Program-made: the position numbers and the translations under genes
Notes under the pieces: generated by a model
What the model was told of the DNA's origin: nothing
What the model saw: the letters and a program-made list of their open reading frames with translations, nothing else
The model's database searches: none
DNA from: UBA2965 sp036526135
Lineage (GTDB): Bacteria > Pseudomonadota > Gammaproteobacteria > Pseudomonadales > Azotimanducaceae
Length of the DNA: 64,000 nucleotides
Assembly (NCBI GenBank): GCA_036526135.1
Contig: DATCZA010000008.1
Coordinates: 81,503 to 145,502, forward strand
Direction of reading: 5' to 3'
Shown: positions 53,788 to 60,735 of the stretch, piece after piece
Layout of the letters: every line of letters begins with the position of its first letter
Numbering within the stretch: the first letter of the stretch is position 1

Positions 53788-54693
53788 TCATCCTCGCGGG
53801 TGATGGGTCCGATGCAGGTCCTTCAGCCGAGCCTGCGCGACGTGCGTGTAGATCTGGGTCGTGGACAGGTCCGCATGTCCCAGCATCATCTGCACGGCCC
53901 TGAGGTCCGCCCCGTGATTGATAAGGTGGGTGGCAAAGGCATGGCGCAGCGTATGCGGCGAGATGCTCCGGTGGATGCCCGCCTTCATGGCATAGCGCTT
54001 CACCGCGTGCCAGAAGTTCTGTCGGGTCATTTGCGAGCCCCGGCGGCTCGGAAACATCGCTGCCGTGGCATCGCTGCCCTTGATGAGCGGACGGCCCTCG
54101 TGGAGGTAACGCTCGAGCCAGCGCATTGCCTCCCCACCCATGGGCACCAGGCGCTCCTTGCCCCCCTTCCCGACGATTCTCACGATCCCCTGCCGCGCGT
54201 TCACGGCGCTCATCGTGAGACCCACCAGCTCGGATATCCTCAACCCCGAGGCGTAGAGAAGTTCCAGCATGGCCTTGTCCCTGAGCCCGATGGGATCGTC
54301 CAGGCGCGGTGCTGCCAGCAGCTGACGAACTTCCGCCTCCGACAACGAGCCCGGCAGCCGGCGTCCCATCTTCGGATGCTCCAGGTGAGCGCTGGGATCC
54401 GCGCCGATCCGCCCGCGCCCGGCCGCGTGCCGGTAGAAGCCTTTCACGGAGGAGAGCCAGCGGGCGGCGGAGCTGGCGCGGTAACCCTGACGATGCCGCA
54501 GCGCCAGGCACTCGAGCAGATCCGCGTCGTTGGCTGTCAGCGGATCCCGCTTCAGCATGTCGGCAAGCTGGTAGAGATCCCGACGATAGGCGGCCAGCGT
54601 GTTCTCGCTCAAGCCCCGCTCGAGCCAGACCGCGTCGAGATATTCGTCCACCGTATGGCGGGCCGCCTCATCCTTCGGCAGAACCTCGCCCAT
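53788..54693 (-). CDS. xerD: Tyrosine recombinase XerD
   Basis: XerD resolves chromosome dimers at dif with XerC and FtsK. The 301-residue product has an N-terminal SAM-like domain and the catalytic residues Arg (LYASGLRISELVGL), Lys (VGKGGKERLVPMG), HxxR (SPHTLRHAFATHL), His (MLGHADLSTTQ) and Tyr (IYTHV). ATG 54693 is chosen for its AAGGAG box 5 nt upstream; a longer frame from TTG 54750 exists. The 3' neighbours dsbC-recJ match E. coli. Confidence 0.96.
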   Translation of the reverse strand: MGEVLPKDEAARHTVDEYLDAVWLERGLSENTLAAYRRDLYQLADMLKRDPLTANDADLLECLALRHRQGYRASSAARWLSSVKGFYRHAAGRGRIGADPSAHLEHPKMGRRLPGSLSEAEVRQLLAAPRLDDPIGLRDKAMLELLYASGLRISELVGLTMSAVNARQGIVRIVGKGGKERLVPMGGEAMRWLERYLHEGRPLIKGSDATAAMFPSRRGSQMTRQNFWHAVKRYAMKAGIHRSISPHTLRHAFATHLINHGADLRAVQMMLGHADLSTTQIYTHVAQARLKDLHRTHHPRG

Positions 54694-54832
54694 TTCGTCT
54701 CCTTGGGCACCCATCACGGACACTTTGTGACGTAGTTGGTCCTCAGTCAACCGACATAAAAACCAGCGGATAGTTATTCAACTACATGAAACAAAAGGAT
54801 TTTTAATCGATTTTGAACGGAATCCAGATAGC

Positions 54833-54848
54833 TGGCACGGTAGCTGCA
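54833..54848 (+). promoter_or_regulatory. Sigma-54 (-24/-12) promoter
   Basis: TGGCACGGTAGCTGCA matches the consensus TGGCACG-N4-TTGCA at all but one position, with the invariant GG (54834-54835) and GC (54846-54847) exactly 10 nt apart. The predicted start is near 54859. The ~50 bp upstream are AT-rich, which would suit bending by IHF, but no enhancer site for an activator was identified. No coding sequence lies downstream on this strand; a hairpin terminator does. Confidence 0.8.
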
Positions 54849-54858
54849 TTGGCTTATA

Positions 54859-55010
54859 CGGGCGCGATCCACCCACCCAGCTGTCCCCTGGAGTGATCGT
54901 GACCCACGCTGAAGGAAGCCGGCCCCCTCTCCACCGGTTTCCGAAGACGGCCAGCTTGCCGGGGCCTCCCCCCAACTCCCCCAACCCGGCAAGCTGGCTT
55001 CATTTTTTTT
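54859..55010 (+). ncRNA. Predicted sigma-54-dependent small RNA with three C-rich loops
   Basis: About 152 nt lie between the sigma-54 promoter and a strong terminator, with no credible reading frame. Three stem-loops are predicted: GCGATC/GATCGT (54864-54869 with 54895-54900) enclosing CCACCCACCC; AGCCGG/CCGGTT (54917-54922 with 54934-54939) with loop CCCCCTCTCCA; and the terminator stem, whose 21-nt loop has C5-C6 runs. C-rich loops are complementary to Shine-Dalgarno G tracts, so a translation-repressing trans-acting RNA is inferred. Known sigma-54 sRNAs (GlmY/GlmZ, CrcZ) do not resemble it in the parts I can compare. Confidence 0.75.
54950..55010 (+). terminator. Intrinsic terminator of the small RNA
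   Basis: GCCAGCTTGCCGGG (54950-54963) pairs perfectly with CCCGGCAAGCTGGC (54985-54998) over 14 bp. A TTCA and eight T follow to 55010. On the opposite strand the A/T tract precedes the hairpin, so the element can end only plus-strand transcription. Both flanking genes are on the minus strand, so a separate plus-strand transcript is required to explain it. Confidence 0.85.
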
Positions 55011-55036
55011 AAGCCGCCGGGCGGTGAAACGACGGG

Positions 55037-55387
55037 TTAGACCTTTTCCTTGATGCGCGCAGACCGGCCCGAGCGCTCACGCAGGTAGTAGAGCTTGGCC
55101 TGACGGACGTCGCCGCGACGTTTGACACTGACCGAAGCGATCATCGGGCTGTGACTCTGAAACGTGCGCTCGACACCGACCCCATGGGACATCTTGCGAA
55201 CCGTGAATGCCGAGTTCAGCCCGCGATTGCGCTTGCCGATCACCACGCCTTCGAAGGCCTGCAGCCGTTCTCGGTTACCCTCACGAACCTTGACCTGCAC
55301 GACGACCGTGTCTCCCGGCCCGAACTCCGGCAGGTCGGACTTCAGCTGCTCCGACTCGAGCTCCTCGATGACTTTGTTTCTGCGCAC
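55037..55387 (-). CDS. rplS: Ribosomal protein bL19
   Basis: L19 sits at the 30S-50S interface. The 116-residue product has the conserved GDTVVVQVKVREGNRERLQAF, GVVIGKRNRGLNSAFTVRKM and GVGVERTFQSHSP. It is last in rpsP-rimM-trmD-rplS and 6 nt after trmD. Confidence 0.98.
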   Translation of the reverse strand: MRRNKVIEELESEQLKSDLPEFGPGDTVVVQVKVREGNRERLQAFEGVVIGKRNRGLNSAFTVRKMSHGVGVERTFQSHSPMIASVSVKRRGDVRQAKLYYLRERSGRSARIKEKV

Positions 55388-55393
55388 GATCTT

Positions 55394-56167
55394 CTACTCC
55401 TCGCCCGACTCGGTCCGAGCGGCCAATTCTTCAAAACACTCGCGCAAGAGCGCGCTGTCCTCATCATCCAGCTGCCGCCCGACCAGCAGATCGGGGCGCC
55501 GCTGCCAGGTCCGCAGCAAGGCCATCTTCCGCCGCCAGCGGCTTACCGCCTCGTGGTCTCCGCTGAGCAGGACCTCGGGCACACCCAGGCCGTGGGTGTT
55601 CTCGGGGCGCGTATAGTGAGGGTAATCGAGCAATCCATCAAGGTGTGATTCAGCCTCTATTGAGGCCGAATTGCCGAGAGTCCCCGGCAGCAGCCGCGTG
55701 ACGGCGTCCAGCACGACCAGCGCGGGCAACTCGCCGCCGCTGAGAACGTAGTCGCCGATGGAAACTTCCTCGTCCACCGCCAGCGAGACGGCCCTCTCGT
55801 CGATGCCCTCGTAACGACCCGCCAGCAGTATCACCCCGCGCTGCTGAGACAATTCACTGACTCTCTGCTGCGTCAGCCGCCGACCCTGGGGGCTCAGGTA
55901 GATCACCGGCACGCTCTCACCCAGGGCGGCTCGGGCCGCCTCCCGCGCCGCGCTGACGGCCGCAACGACCGGCTCTACCTGCATGACCATCCCGGGCCCG
56001 CCGCCGTATGGCCGGTCATCCACCGTGCGGTGTCGGTCCCGGGCGAATTCGCGCGGGTTGAAGAGCTCGAGGGTCACGATGCCTCGATCGATCGCTCTGC
56101 CGAGCACGCCCAGCTCGGAGAGCCGTCGGAACATCTCCGGAAAAAGACTGACGATGCCGCACCACAC
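55394..56167 (-). CDS. trmD: tRNA (guanine-37-N1)-methyltransferase TrmD
   Basis: TrmD makes m1G37 in tRNAs to prevent frameshifting. The 257-residue product begins GIVSLFPEMFRRLSELGVLG after a GTG start and has the knot residues LLAGRYEGIDERAV and SIGDYVLSGGELPALV, with PYGGGPGMVMQ. GTG 56167 lies 2 nt after the rimM stop; the longer frame over rimM is rejected. Confidence 0.97.
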   Translation of the reverse strand: MWCGIVSLFPEMFRRLSELGVLGRAIDRGIVTLELFNPREFARDRHRTVDDRPYGGGPGMVMQVEPVVAAVSAAREAARAALGESVPVIYLSPQGRRLTQQRVSELSQQRGVILLAGRYEGIDERAVSLAVDEEVSIGDYVLSGGELPALVVLDAVTRLLPGTLGNSASIEAESHLDGLLDYPHYTRPENTHGLGVPEVLLSGDHEAVSRWRRKMALLRTWQRRPDLLVGRQLDDEDSALLRECFEELAARTESGEE

Positions 56168-56169
56168 GT

Positions 56170-56673
56170 CTAGTCGACCTCTTCCCAGTCGACGTCGATC
56201 CTGCCCGCGGCAAGATCGACCCCGGTTACAAACCGGCTGACGAAAGGAATCAGCGTCTGCGTCGAGTCGCCTCGAACCGCCAGCACCGAGTTCGCGCCAG
56301 TGTCGATGAGATGATCCACCACGCCGAGCCGCGCCCCGCGGTTCCATACCTCGAGACCTTCCAGGTCTCGCCAGTAATACTCTTCCGCGTCCAGCACCGG
56401 CAGACAGTCCCGGGGTACGGCGATGAACCGCCCGGTGAGCGCGGCCGCCACGCTGCGGTCCGGGATGTCTGCGTAGCAGGCGATCAAGCCCTGCTGGTGG
56501 GGCCGCACTTGGACCGGGTGGTAGGCGTGCCATTGCCCGTCACGCTCCACGTGCCAGGGCCCGTAGAGGAGAAGGTTGGCGGGCGGATCCGTGAACGAGG
56601 TGACCCGGATCCAGCCGTGCACACCGTAAGGACCGCCGAAGCGGCCGACGATGACGTATTCCTGGGAATGCAT
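56170..56673 (-). CDS. rimM: 16S rRNA processing protein RimM
   Basis: RimM assists maturation of the 30S head. The 167-residue product has the N-terminal VGRFGGPYGVHGWIRVTSFTDP and a PRC-barrel (YYWRDLEGLEVWNRG, LGVVDHLIDTGANSVLAV). It follows rpsP by 56 nt. Confidence 0.96.
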   Translation of the reverse strand: MHSQEYVIVGRFGGPYGVHGWIRVTSFTDPPANLLLYGPWHVERDGQWHAYHPVQVRPHQQGLIACYADIPDRSVAAALTGRFIAVPRDCLPVLDAEEYYWRDLEGLEVWNRGARLGVVDHLIDTGANSVLAVRGDSTQTLIPFVSRFVTGVDLAAGRIDVDWEEVD

Positions 56674-56729
56674 GCGGAAGACTCCGGGATCCCCGGCAAC
56701 GCCCGCCGTGGGGCGCCCGACGCGGCCCG

Positions 56730-57002
56730 TCAGTCGGCGGTGGCTTCCACGGCGGCTTCCTGCCGCCGTGCCCGACGAATCAGCCGGGTGACCGGATCAG
56801 ACGCGAGCGCGCCAACGGACAGCCAGTAGTCGATCCGCTCGAGATCAACGCGCAGTTCCTCGGCCTGACCCTTGGCCACCGGATTGTAGAAGCCGACCCG
56901 CTCGACGAATCTGCCGTCTCGCTTCGCCGTGCGATCCGCGACCGTGATGTGATAGAAGGGGTTCTTCTTGGATCCGTGGCGTGCCAGGCGAATCGTTAGC
57001 AT
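56730..57002 (-). CDS. rpsP: Ribosomal protein bS16
   Basis: S16 stabilises 30S assembly. The 90-residue product begins MLTIRLARHGSKKNPFYHITVADRTAKRDGRF (written here only to show the family N terminus: MLTIRLARHGSKKNPFYHI) and continues with VERVGFYNPVA. It is first in the operon and has a promoter and leader hairpin upstream. Confidence 0.97.
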   Translation of the reverse strand: MLTIRLARHGSKKNPFYHITVADRTAKRDGRFVERVGFYNPVAKGQAEELRVDLERIDYWLSVGALASDPVTRLIRRARRQEAAVEATAD

Positions 57003-57018
57003 GTGATGACCCTGCTGC

Positions 57019-57037
57019 GGGCCCGCCAGGCGGGCCC
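57019..57037 (-). promoter_or_regulatory. Hairpin in the rpsP leader
   Basis: GGGCCCGCC and GGCGGGCCC form a perfect inverted repeat of 9 bp around one base, just upstream of the rpsP ribosome site. No T tract follows. In the ~48-nt leader predicted from the promoter, it would be the dominant structure and could control translation or, less likely, end ffh transcription. Confidence 0.45.
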
Positions 57038-57056
57038 AATCGTTGAAAGGCGCGGT

Positions 57057-57084
57057 ATTTTAATGGAACGCCCGGCTCATGCAA
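57057..57084 (-). promoter_or_regulatory. rpsP-rimM-trmD-rplS promoter
   Basis: On the minus strand TTGCAT (57084-57079) and TAAAAT (57062-57057) are 16 nt apart, between ffh and rpsP, with a start predicted near 57050. The spacing and -10 box are good for a housekeeping promoter, as expected for a ribosomal operon. Confidence 0.55.
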
Positions 57085-57100
57085 GGCCGGTGAGGCTCCA

Positions 57101-58465
57101 TCACCGACGCACGCCGGGCGGCGGCCGCATCCCCTGCATGCCCCGCATCATTCGCTGCATGCCGCCTTTGCGCGACATCTTCTTCATCACCCGCTGCATC
57201 TGCTTGTGCTGTTTGAGCAGGCGGTTCACATCCGGCACCTGAGTGCCGCTGCCCCGCGCGACCCGCTGCTTGCGGGATCCGGTGATCACGTCCGGGAAGC
57301 GGCGTTCGTGGGGGGTCATGGAGTCGATGATCACCGCCATCTTGCGAAACATCCCGTCGTCCAGCTGAGCCTGCGCCGCGGGCGGCAGCTGCCCCATGCC
57401 CGGCAGCTTCTCCAGCATGCTCGAAACGCCTCCCATATTGGACATCTGATCGAGCTGCTCGCGGAAGTCCTCCAGGTCGAACTTGCGACCACGCTGAATC
57501 TTCTTGGCGAGTTTCTGTGCCTTGCGCTTGTCGACTTTGCGCTCGGCTTCCTCGATGAGGCTGAGGACATCGCCCATGCCGAGGATTCGCGATGCCATGC
57601 GGTCCGGATAGAAAGGCTCCAGGGCATCGACCCGTTCGCCCATGCCGATGAACTTGATGGGCTTGCCCGTGATGGCGCGGACCGACAGGGCGGCACCGCC
57701 CCGGGCATCCCCGTCGGCCTTTGCCAGCACGACGCCGGTTAGCGCCAACGCATCGTTGAAAGCCTTGGCCGTGTTGGCCGCGTCCTGACCGGTCATGGCG
57801 TCAACGACGAAAAGCGTCTCGATGGGCTGGAGCTCTTCGTGCAGCAGCTTGATCTCCGCCATCATGTCGGCATCGATCGCAAGGCGTCCCGCGGTGTCCA
57901 CGAGCAGAACGTCGGCAAACTGGTTGCGGGCTTCATCAACGGCACGACGGGCGATCTCCAGCGGCTTCTCCTGCGCGCTGGATGGAACACAGATCACGCC
58001 GACCTCCCCGGCCAGGGTCGCGAGCTGCTCGATGGCAGCCGGACGGTAAACGTCGGCACTGACCACCGCCACCTTCTTGCGCTCCCTTTCTTTCAGGAGC
58101 AGCGCGAGTTTGGCAACCGTGGTCGTTTTGCCAGCGCCCTGCAGGCCGGCCATGAGCACGACGGCCGGGGGCGTGGTGGCCAGGTTGAGGGCGTCGTTGT
58201 CATCGCCCATCACGTGGACTAGCTCTTCGTGAACGATCCGAACGAACTCCTCGCCGGGATTGAGAGCAGACGAAACCGTCTGGCCCAGGGCCCTGGTCTG
58301 GACCTGGGAGAGAAAGTCTTTCACCACCGGCAACGCGACGTCGGCCTCGATGAGGGCCATCCTCACGTCGCGCAAGGCGTCCTGGACGTTTTCCTCCGTG
58401 AGCTTCGCCTTGCCCGAGATGCCGCGGAGCGTCTGGGTAAGTCGTTCGGAAAGATTGTCGAACAT
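57101..58465 (-). CDS. ffh: Signal recognition particle protein Ffh
   Basis: Ffh binds hydrophobic signals on nascent chains and delivers ribosomes to FtsY. The 454-residue product has an N domain, G1 MAGLQGAGKTTTVAKLA, VDTAGRLAID, TKADGDARGGAALS-type G4/G5 (here AKADGDARGGAAL) and a Met-rich M domain ending MQRMMRGMQGMRPPPG. ATG 58465 begins MFDNLSERLTQTLRGI; the frame from 58504 adds non-conserved residues. Confidence 0.97.
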   Translation of the reverse strand: MFDNLSERLTQTLRGISGKAKLTEENVQDALRDVRMALIEADVALPVVKDFLSQVQTRALGQTVSSALNPGEEFVRIVHEELVHVMGDDNDALNLATTPPAVVLMAGLQGAGKTTTVAKLALLLKERERKKVAVVSADVYRPAAIEQLATLAGEVGVICVPSSAQEKPLEIARRAVDEARNQFADVLLVDTAGRLAIDADMMAEIKLLHEELQPIETLFVVDAMTGQDAANTAKAFNDALALTGVVLAKADGDARGGAALSVRAITGKPIKFIGMGERVDALEPFYPDRMASRILGMGDVLSLIEEAERKVDKRKAQKLAKKIQRGRKFDLEDFREQLDQMSNMGGVSSMLEKLPGMGQLPPAAQAQLDDGMFRKMAVIIDSMTPHERRFPDVITGSRKQRVARGSGTQVPDVNRLLKQHKQMQRVMKKMSRKGGMQRMMRGMQGMRPPPGVRR

Positions 58466-58517
58466 GAAAACCTCGTCGAGCCGTTGGACGCACGCCGGGA
58501 CCATCGGCGGCGGGCCG

Positions 58518-58523
58518 ATTATA
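58518..58523 (-). promoter_or_regulatory. Probable ffh -10 element
   Basis: A perfect TATAAT lies on the minus strand about 53 nt before the ffh ATG, in the divergent gap with the ypjD-like gene. The -35 position 17 nt upstream (AACGCA) is weak. Confidence 0.35.
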
Positions 58524-58546
58524 GCCCTTCACGCTATTGGTGCGTT

Positions 58547-59404
58547 ATGCCAAACTCCCCGACGCTCCAGCCATCGACGACGCCGACCGAAATGGTTGCC
58601 ACAACTACGAGCATCGCCGCCGGAACGTGCGCCGTGTTGCTGTACCTCCTGGGCACCGCGATGCAGCTGCGACGACTGTCGCGATCGGCTCCCGTGCTGT
58701 TGCAGCCGCTCATCGCAGTGGGGATCCCCGCTCTGGTTCTGCACGCCCTAACCACGATCAGCGTGATCTACACTCCAGCGGGAATTCACCTCGGTTTTTT
58801 CAGCACCGGCGGCCTGGTCACGCTGGTGATGACGGCATTCGTGATGCTGGCCTCCCTCAGGCTGCCCGTTCACAACCTGTGCGTCCTGATATTTCCGGCC
58901 AGCGCTCTCGGCATCATCGGCTCGCTGCTCGGAGAATCCGCTTTCGTTCCGCGGCAGGAGATGCCCTGGGAACTGCTGCTGCACGTTCTCATCTCCATCA
59001 CGGCCTACAGCATCCTGTTCATGGCCGCCTGTCAGTCCGTTCTGCTGGCGATTCAGGAACACTACCTGCGAGCGCGCCACGGCCTGGCGTTCATACGTCT
59101 TCTTCCGCCGCTGGAGACCATGGAGACGCTTCTGTTTTCGATGCTCTGGACCGGCCTCGTCGTTCTCACGGTGGCTATACTGAGCGGTTTCGCCTTTCTC
59201 GAGGACATGTTCGCGCAGCGCGTCGTCCATCACACGGTGCTCTCGTCCCTGTCCTGGCTGCTCTACGCGACCTTGCTGGCAGGGCACAAGCTGCTGGGAT
59301 GGCGCGGCACGACGGCCGTTCGCTGGACGTTGATCGCCTTCCTGCTGCTCGTGCTAGGCTACTTCGGTAGCAAGTTCGTCATCGAGATACTGCTGGACGC
59401 CTGA
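58547..59404 (+). CDS. YpjD/CcsA-family integral membrane protein
   Basis: The 285-residue protein has about eight membrane helices and matches the cytochrome c assembly/CcsA-like family in its E. coli YpjD form, which is likewise divergent from ffh and upstream of a CorC-like gene. Visible segments include LLLHVLISITAYSILFMAACQ and HHTVLSSLSWLLYATLLAGHK, where His residues could bind heme. A true role in heme handling is unproven for this branch. The stop overlaps the next ATG (TGATG). Confidence 0.8.
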   Translation: MPNSPTLQPSTTPTEMVATTTSIAAGTCAVLLYLLGTAMQLRRLSRSAPVLLQPLIAVGIPALVLHALTTISVIYTPAGIHLGFFSTGGLVTLVMTAFVMLASLRLPVHNLCVLIFPASALGIIGSLLGESAFVPRQEMPWELLLHVLISITAYSILFMAACQSVLLAIQEHYLRARHGLAFIRLLPPLETMETLLFSMLWTGLVVLTVAILSGFAFLEDMFAQRVVHHTVLSSLSWLLYATLLAGHKLLGWRGTTAVRWTLIAFLLLVLGYFGSKFVIEILLDA

Positions 59405-60675
59405 TGTCCCTCACCGAGTTGCCCGCTTCCGTCCTGCTGATCTTCGTATTCGTGCTGACCGCCCTGTCGGCCTATTTTTCCAGTTCCGAGACCGCGATGA
59501 TCGCTCTGAACCGGTATCGCCTGAAGCATCTCGTGAAGCAGAAGCACCGCGGCGCCCGCAAGGCAAACCGGCTGCTGCGGCGTCCCGACCGGTTGCTCGG
59601 CGTCATTCTGATCGGCAACAACCTGGTGAACTTCACGGCCGCGAGCATCGCGACCGTGATCGGCCTGCGCTTTTTCGGTGATACCGGCGTCGTGCTCGCC
59701 CCCATCGTCATCACCGTGATCTTCCTCATTTTCGCCGAGGTAGCACCCAAGACCATCGCCGCCAAGGTTCCCGAGCGGATCGCCTTTCCCTCAGCGTACC
59801 TGCTCGAGCCGCTGCTCAGGCTGCTGTATCCCGGCGTGGTTTTCATCAACGGCATTTCCAACGCCATCGTGAAACCCTTCCTGCCGAAGGAGGGCGAAAT
59901 CGCCGCGGATAGCTTGAGCGTGGAGGAGCTCCGCACCGTCGTGGGAGAAGGCGTCGGCCTGCCCGGTCAGGGACAGGAAATGCTGCTGAGCATCCTGGAC
60001 CTGGAAAAGGTTTCCGTCGACGACATCATGGTGCCGCGCAGCGAGATCGTCGGGATCGACGTCGATGCCGACATCGGCGACATTCTCGTCCAGATCGGCA
60101 ACAGCCAGCACACGCGGCTGCCGGTCTTCAAGGAAAACATCAACAACATCCTGGGCATTCTGCATCTGCGCAAGGTCGCCCGCTACCTGCAGCGCAAGGA
60201 GCGCGAGGAAGAGCTGAGCAAAAGCGATCTGATGAGCCTGACAGACGAGCCGTACTTCGTCCCCGAGGCGACGCCTCTGCCCACCCAGCTCATCAATTTC
60301 CAGAACGAGAAGCAGCGGATTGCCTTGGTGGTGGACGAGTACGGCGAAGTGCAGGGCATCGTCACTCTCGAGGACATCCTCGAGGAGATCGTCGGCGAGT
60401 TCACGACGGACTTTGCTGCGAGCATCCAGGAAATCCATCCTCAGGACGACGGCTCGTTCTTCATCGACGGGATGGCGCTTCTGCGGGACATCAACCGGAG
60501 CCTGGGCTGGGATCTGCCCACTCATGGCCCCAAGACCCTCAACGGCCTGGTTCTGGAACATCTGGAAACGTTGCCCGACAGCAACCTCTGCCTGCGGCTG
60601 GGCGAGTACCTGATCGAGACCCTGCACATCAAGGAAAACGCGATCAAGACGCTGAAGATTACCCGGGTGGAGTGA
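59404..60675 (+). CDS. YfjD/CorC-like transporter with DUF21 and CBS domains
   Basis: The 423-residue protein has an N-terminal DUF21 (CNNM) membrane domain (LSAYFSSSETAMIALNRYRLK; four helices), a CBS pair (about residues 205-330: VDDIMVPRSEIVGIDVDADI, IALVVDEYGEVQGIVTLEDI) and a C-terminal CorC_HlyC domain. This family is linked to magnesium or cobalt efflux. E. coli yfjD sits in the same position beside ypjD and ffh. Confidence 0.9.
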   Translation: MSLTELPASVLLIFVFVLTALSAYFSSSETAMIALNRYRLKHLVKQKHRGARKANRLLRRPDRLLGVILIGNNLVNFTAASIATVIGLRFFGDTGVVLAPIVITVIFLIFAEVAPKTIAAKVPERIAFPSAYLLEPLLRLLYPGVVFINGISNAIVKPFLPKEGEIAADSLSVEELRTVVGEGVGLPGQGQEMLLSILDLEKVSVDDIMVPRSEIVGIDVDADIGDILVQIGNSQHTRLPVFKENINNILGILHLRKVARYLQRKEREEELSKSDLMSLTDEPYFVPEATPLPTQLINFQNEKQRIALVVDEYGEVQGIVTLEDILEEIVGEFTTDFAASIQEIHPQDDGSFFIDGMALLRDINRSLGWDLPTHGPKTLNGLVLEHLETLPDSNLCLRLGEYLIETLHIKENAIKTLKITRVE

Positions 60676-60694
60676 GTCGTCGGCCACCACCGGG

Positions 60695-60717
60695 GCGAGG
60701 CCCGCCAGGGCCCTCGC
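60695..60717. terminator. GC-rich hairpin between convergent genes
   Basis: GCGAGG (60695-60700) pairs with CCTCGC (60712-60717), extended inward by CCC/GGG with one bulged base. No T tract is present on either strand. The position between the converging yfjD-like gene and leuA suggests a bidirectional transcription barrier. Confidence 0.3.
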
Positions 60718-60735
60718 AGCCAAGCCAGCCCGTCT

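Noticed and set aside
54774..54992. 72- and 68-codon minus-strand frames in the xerD-rplS gap
   Set aside because: They run against the sigma-54 promoter and terminator, differ by frame only, lack a ribosome site and have no conserved features.
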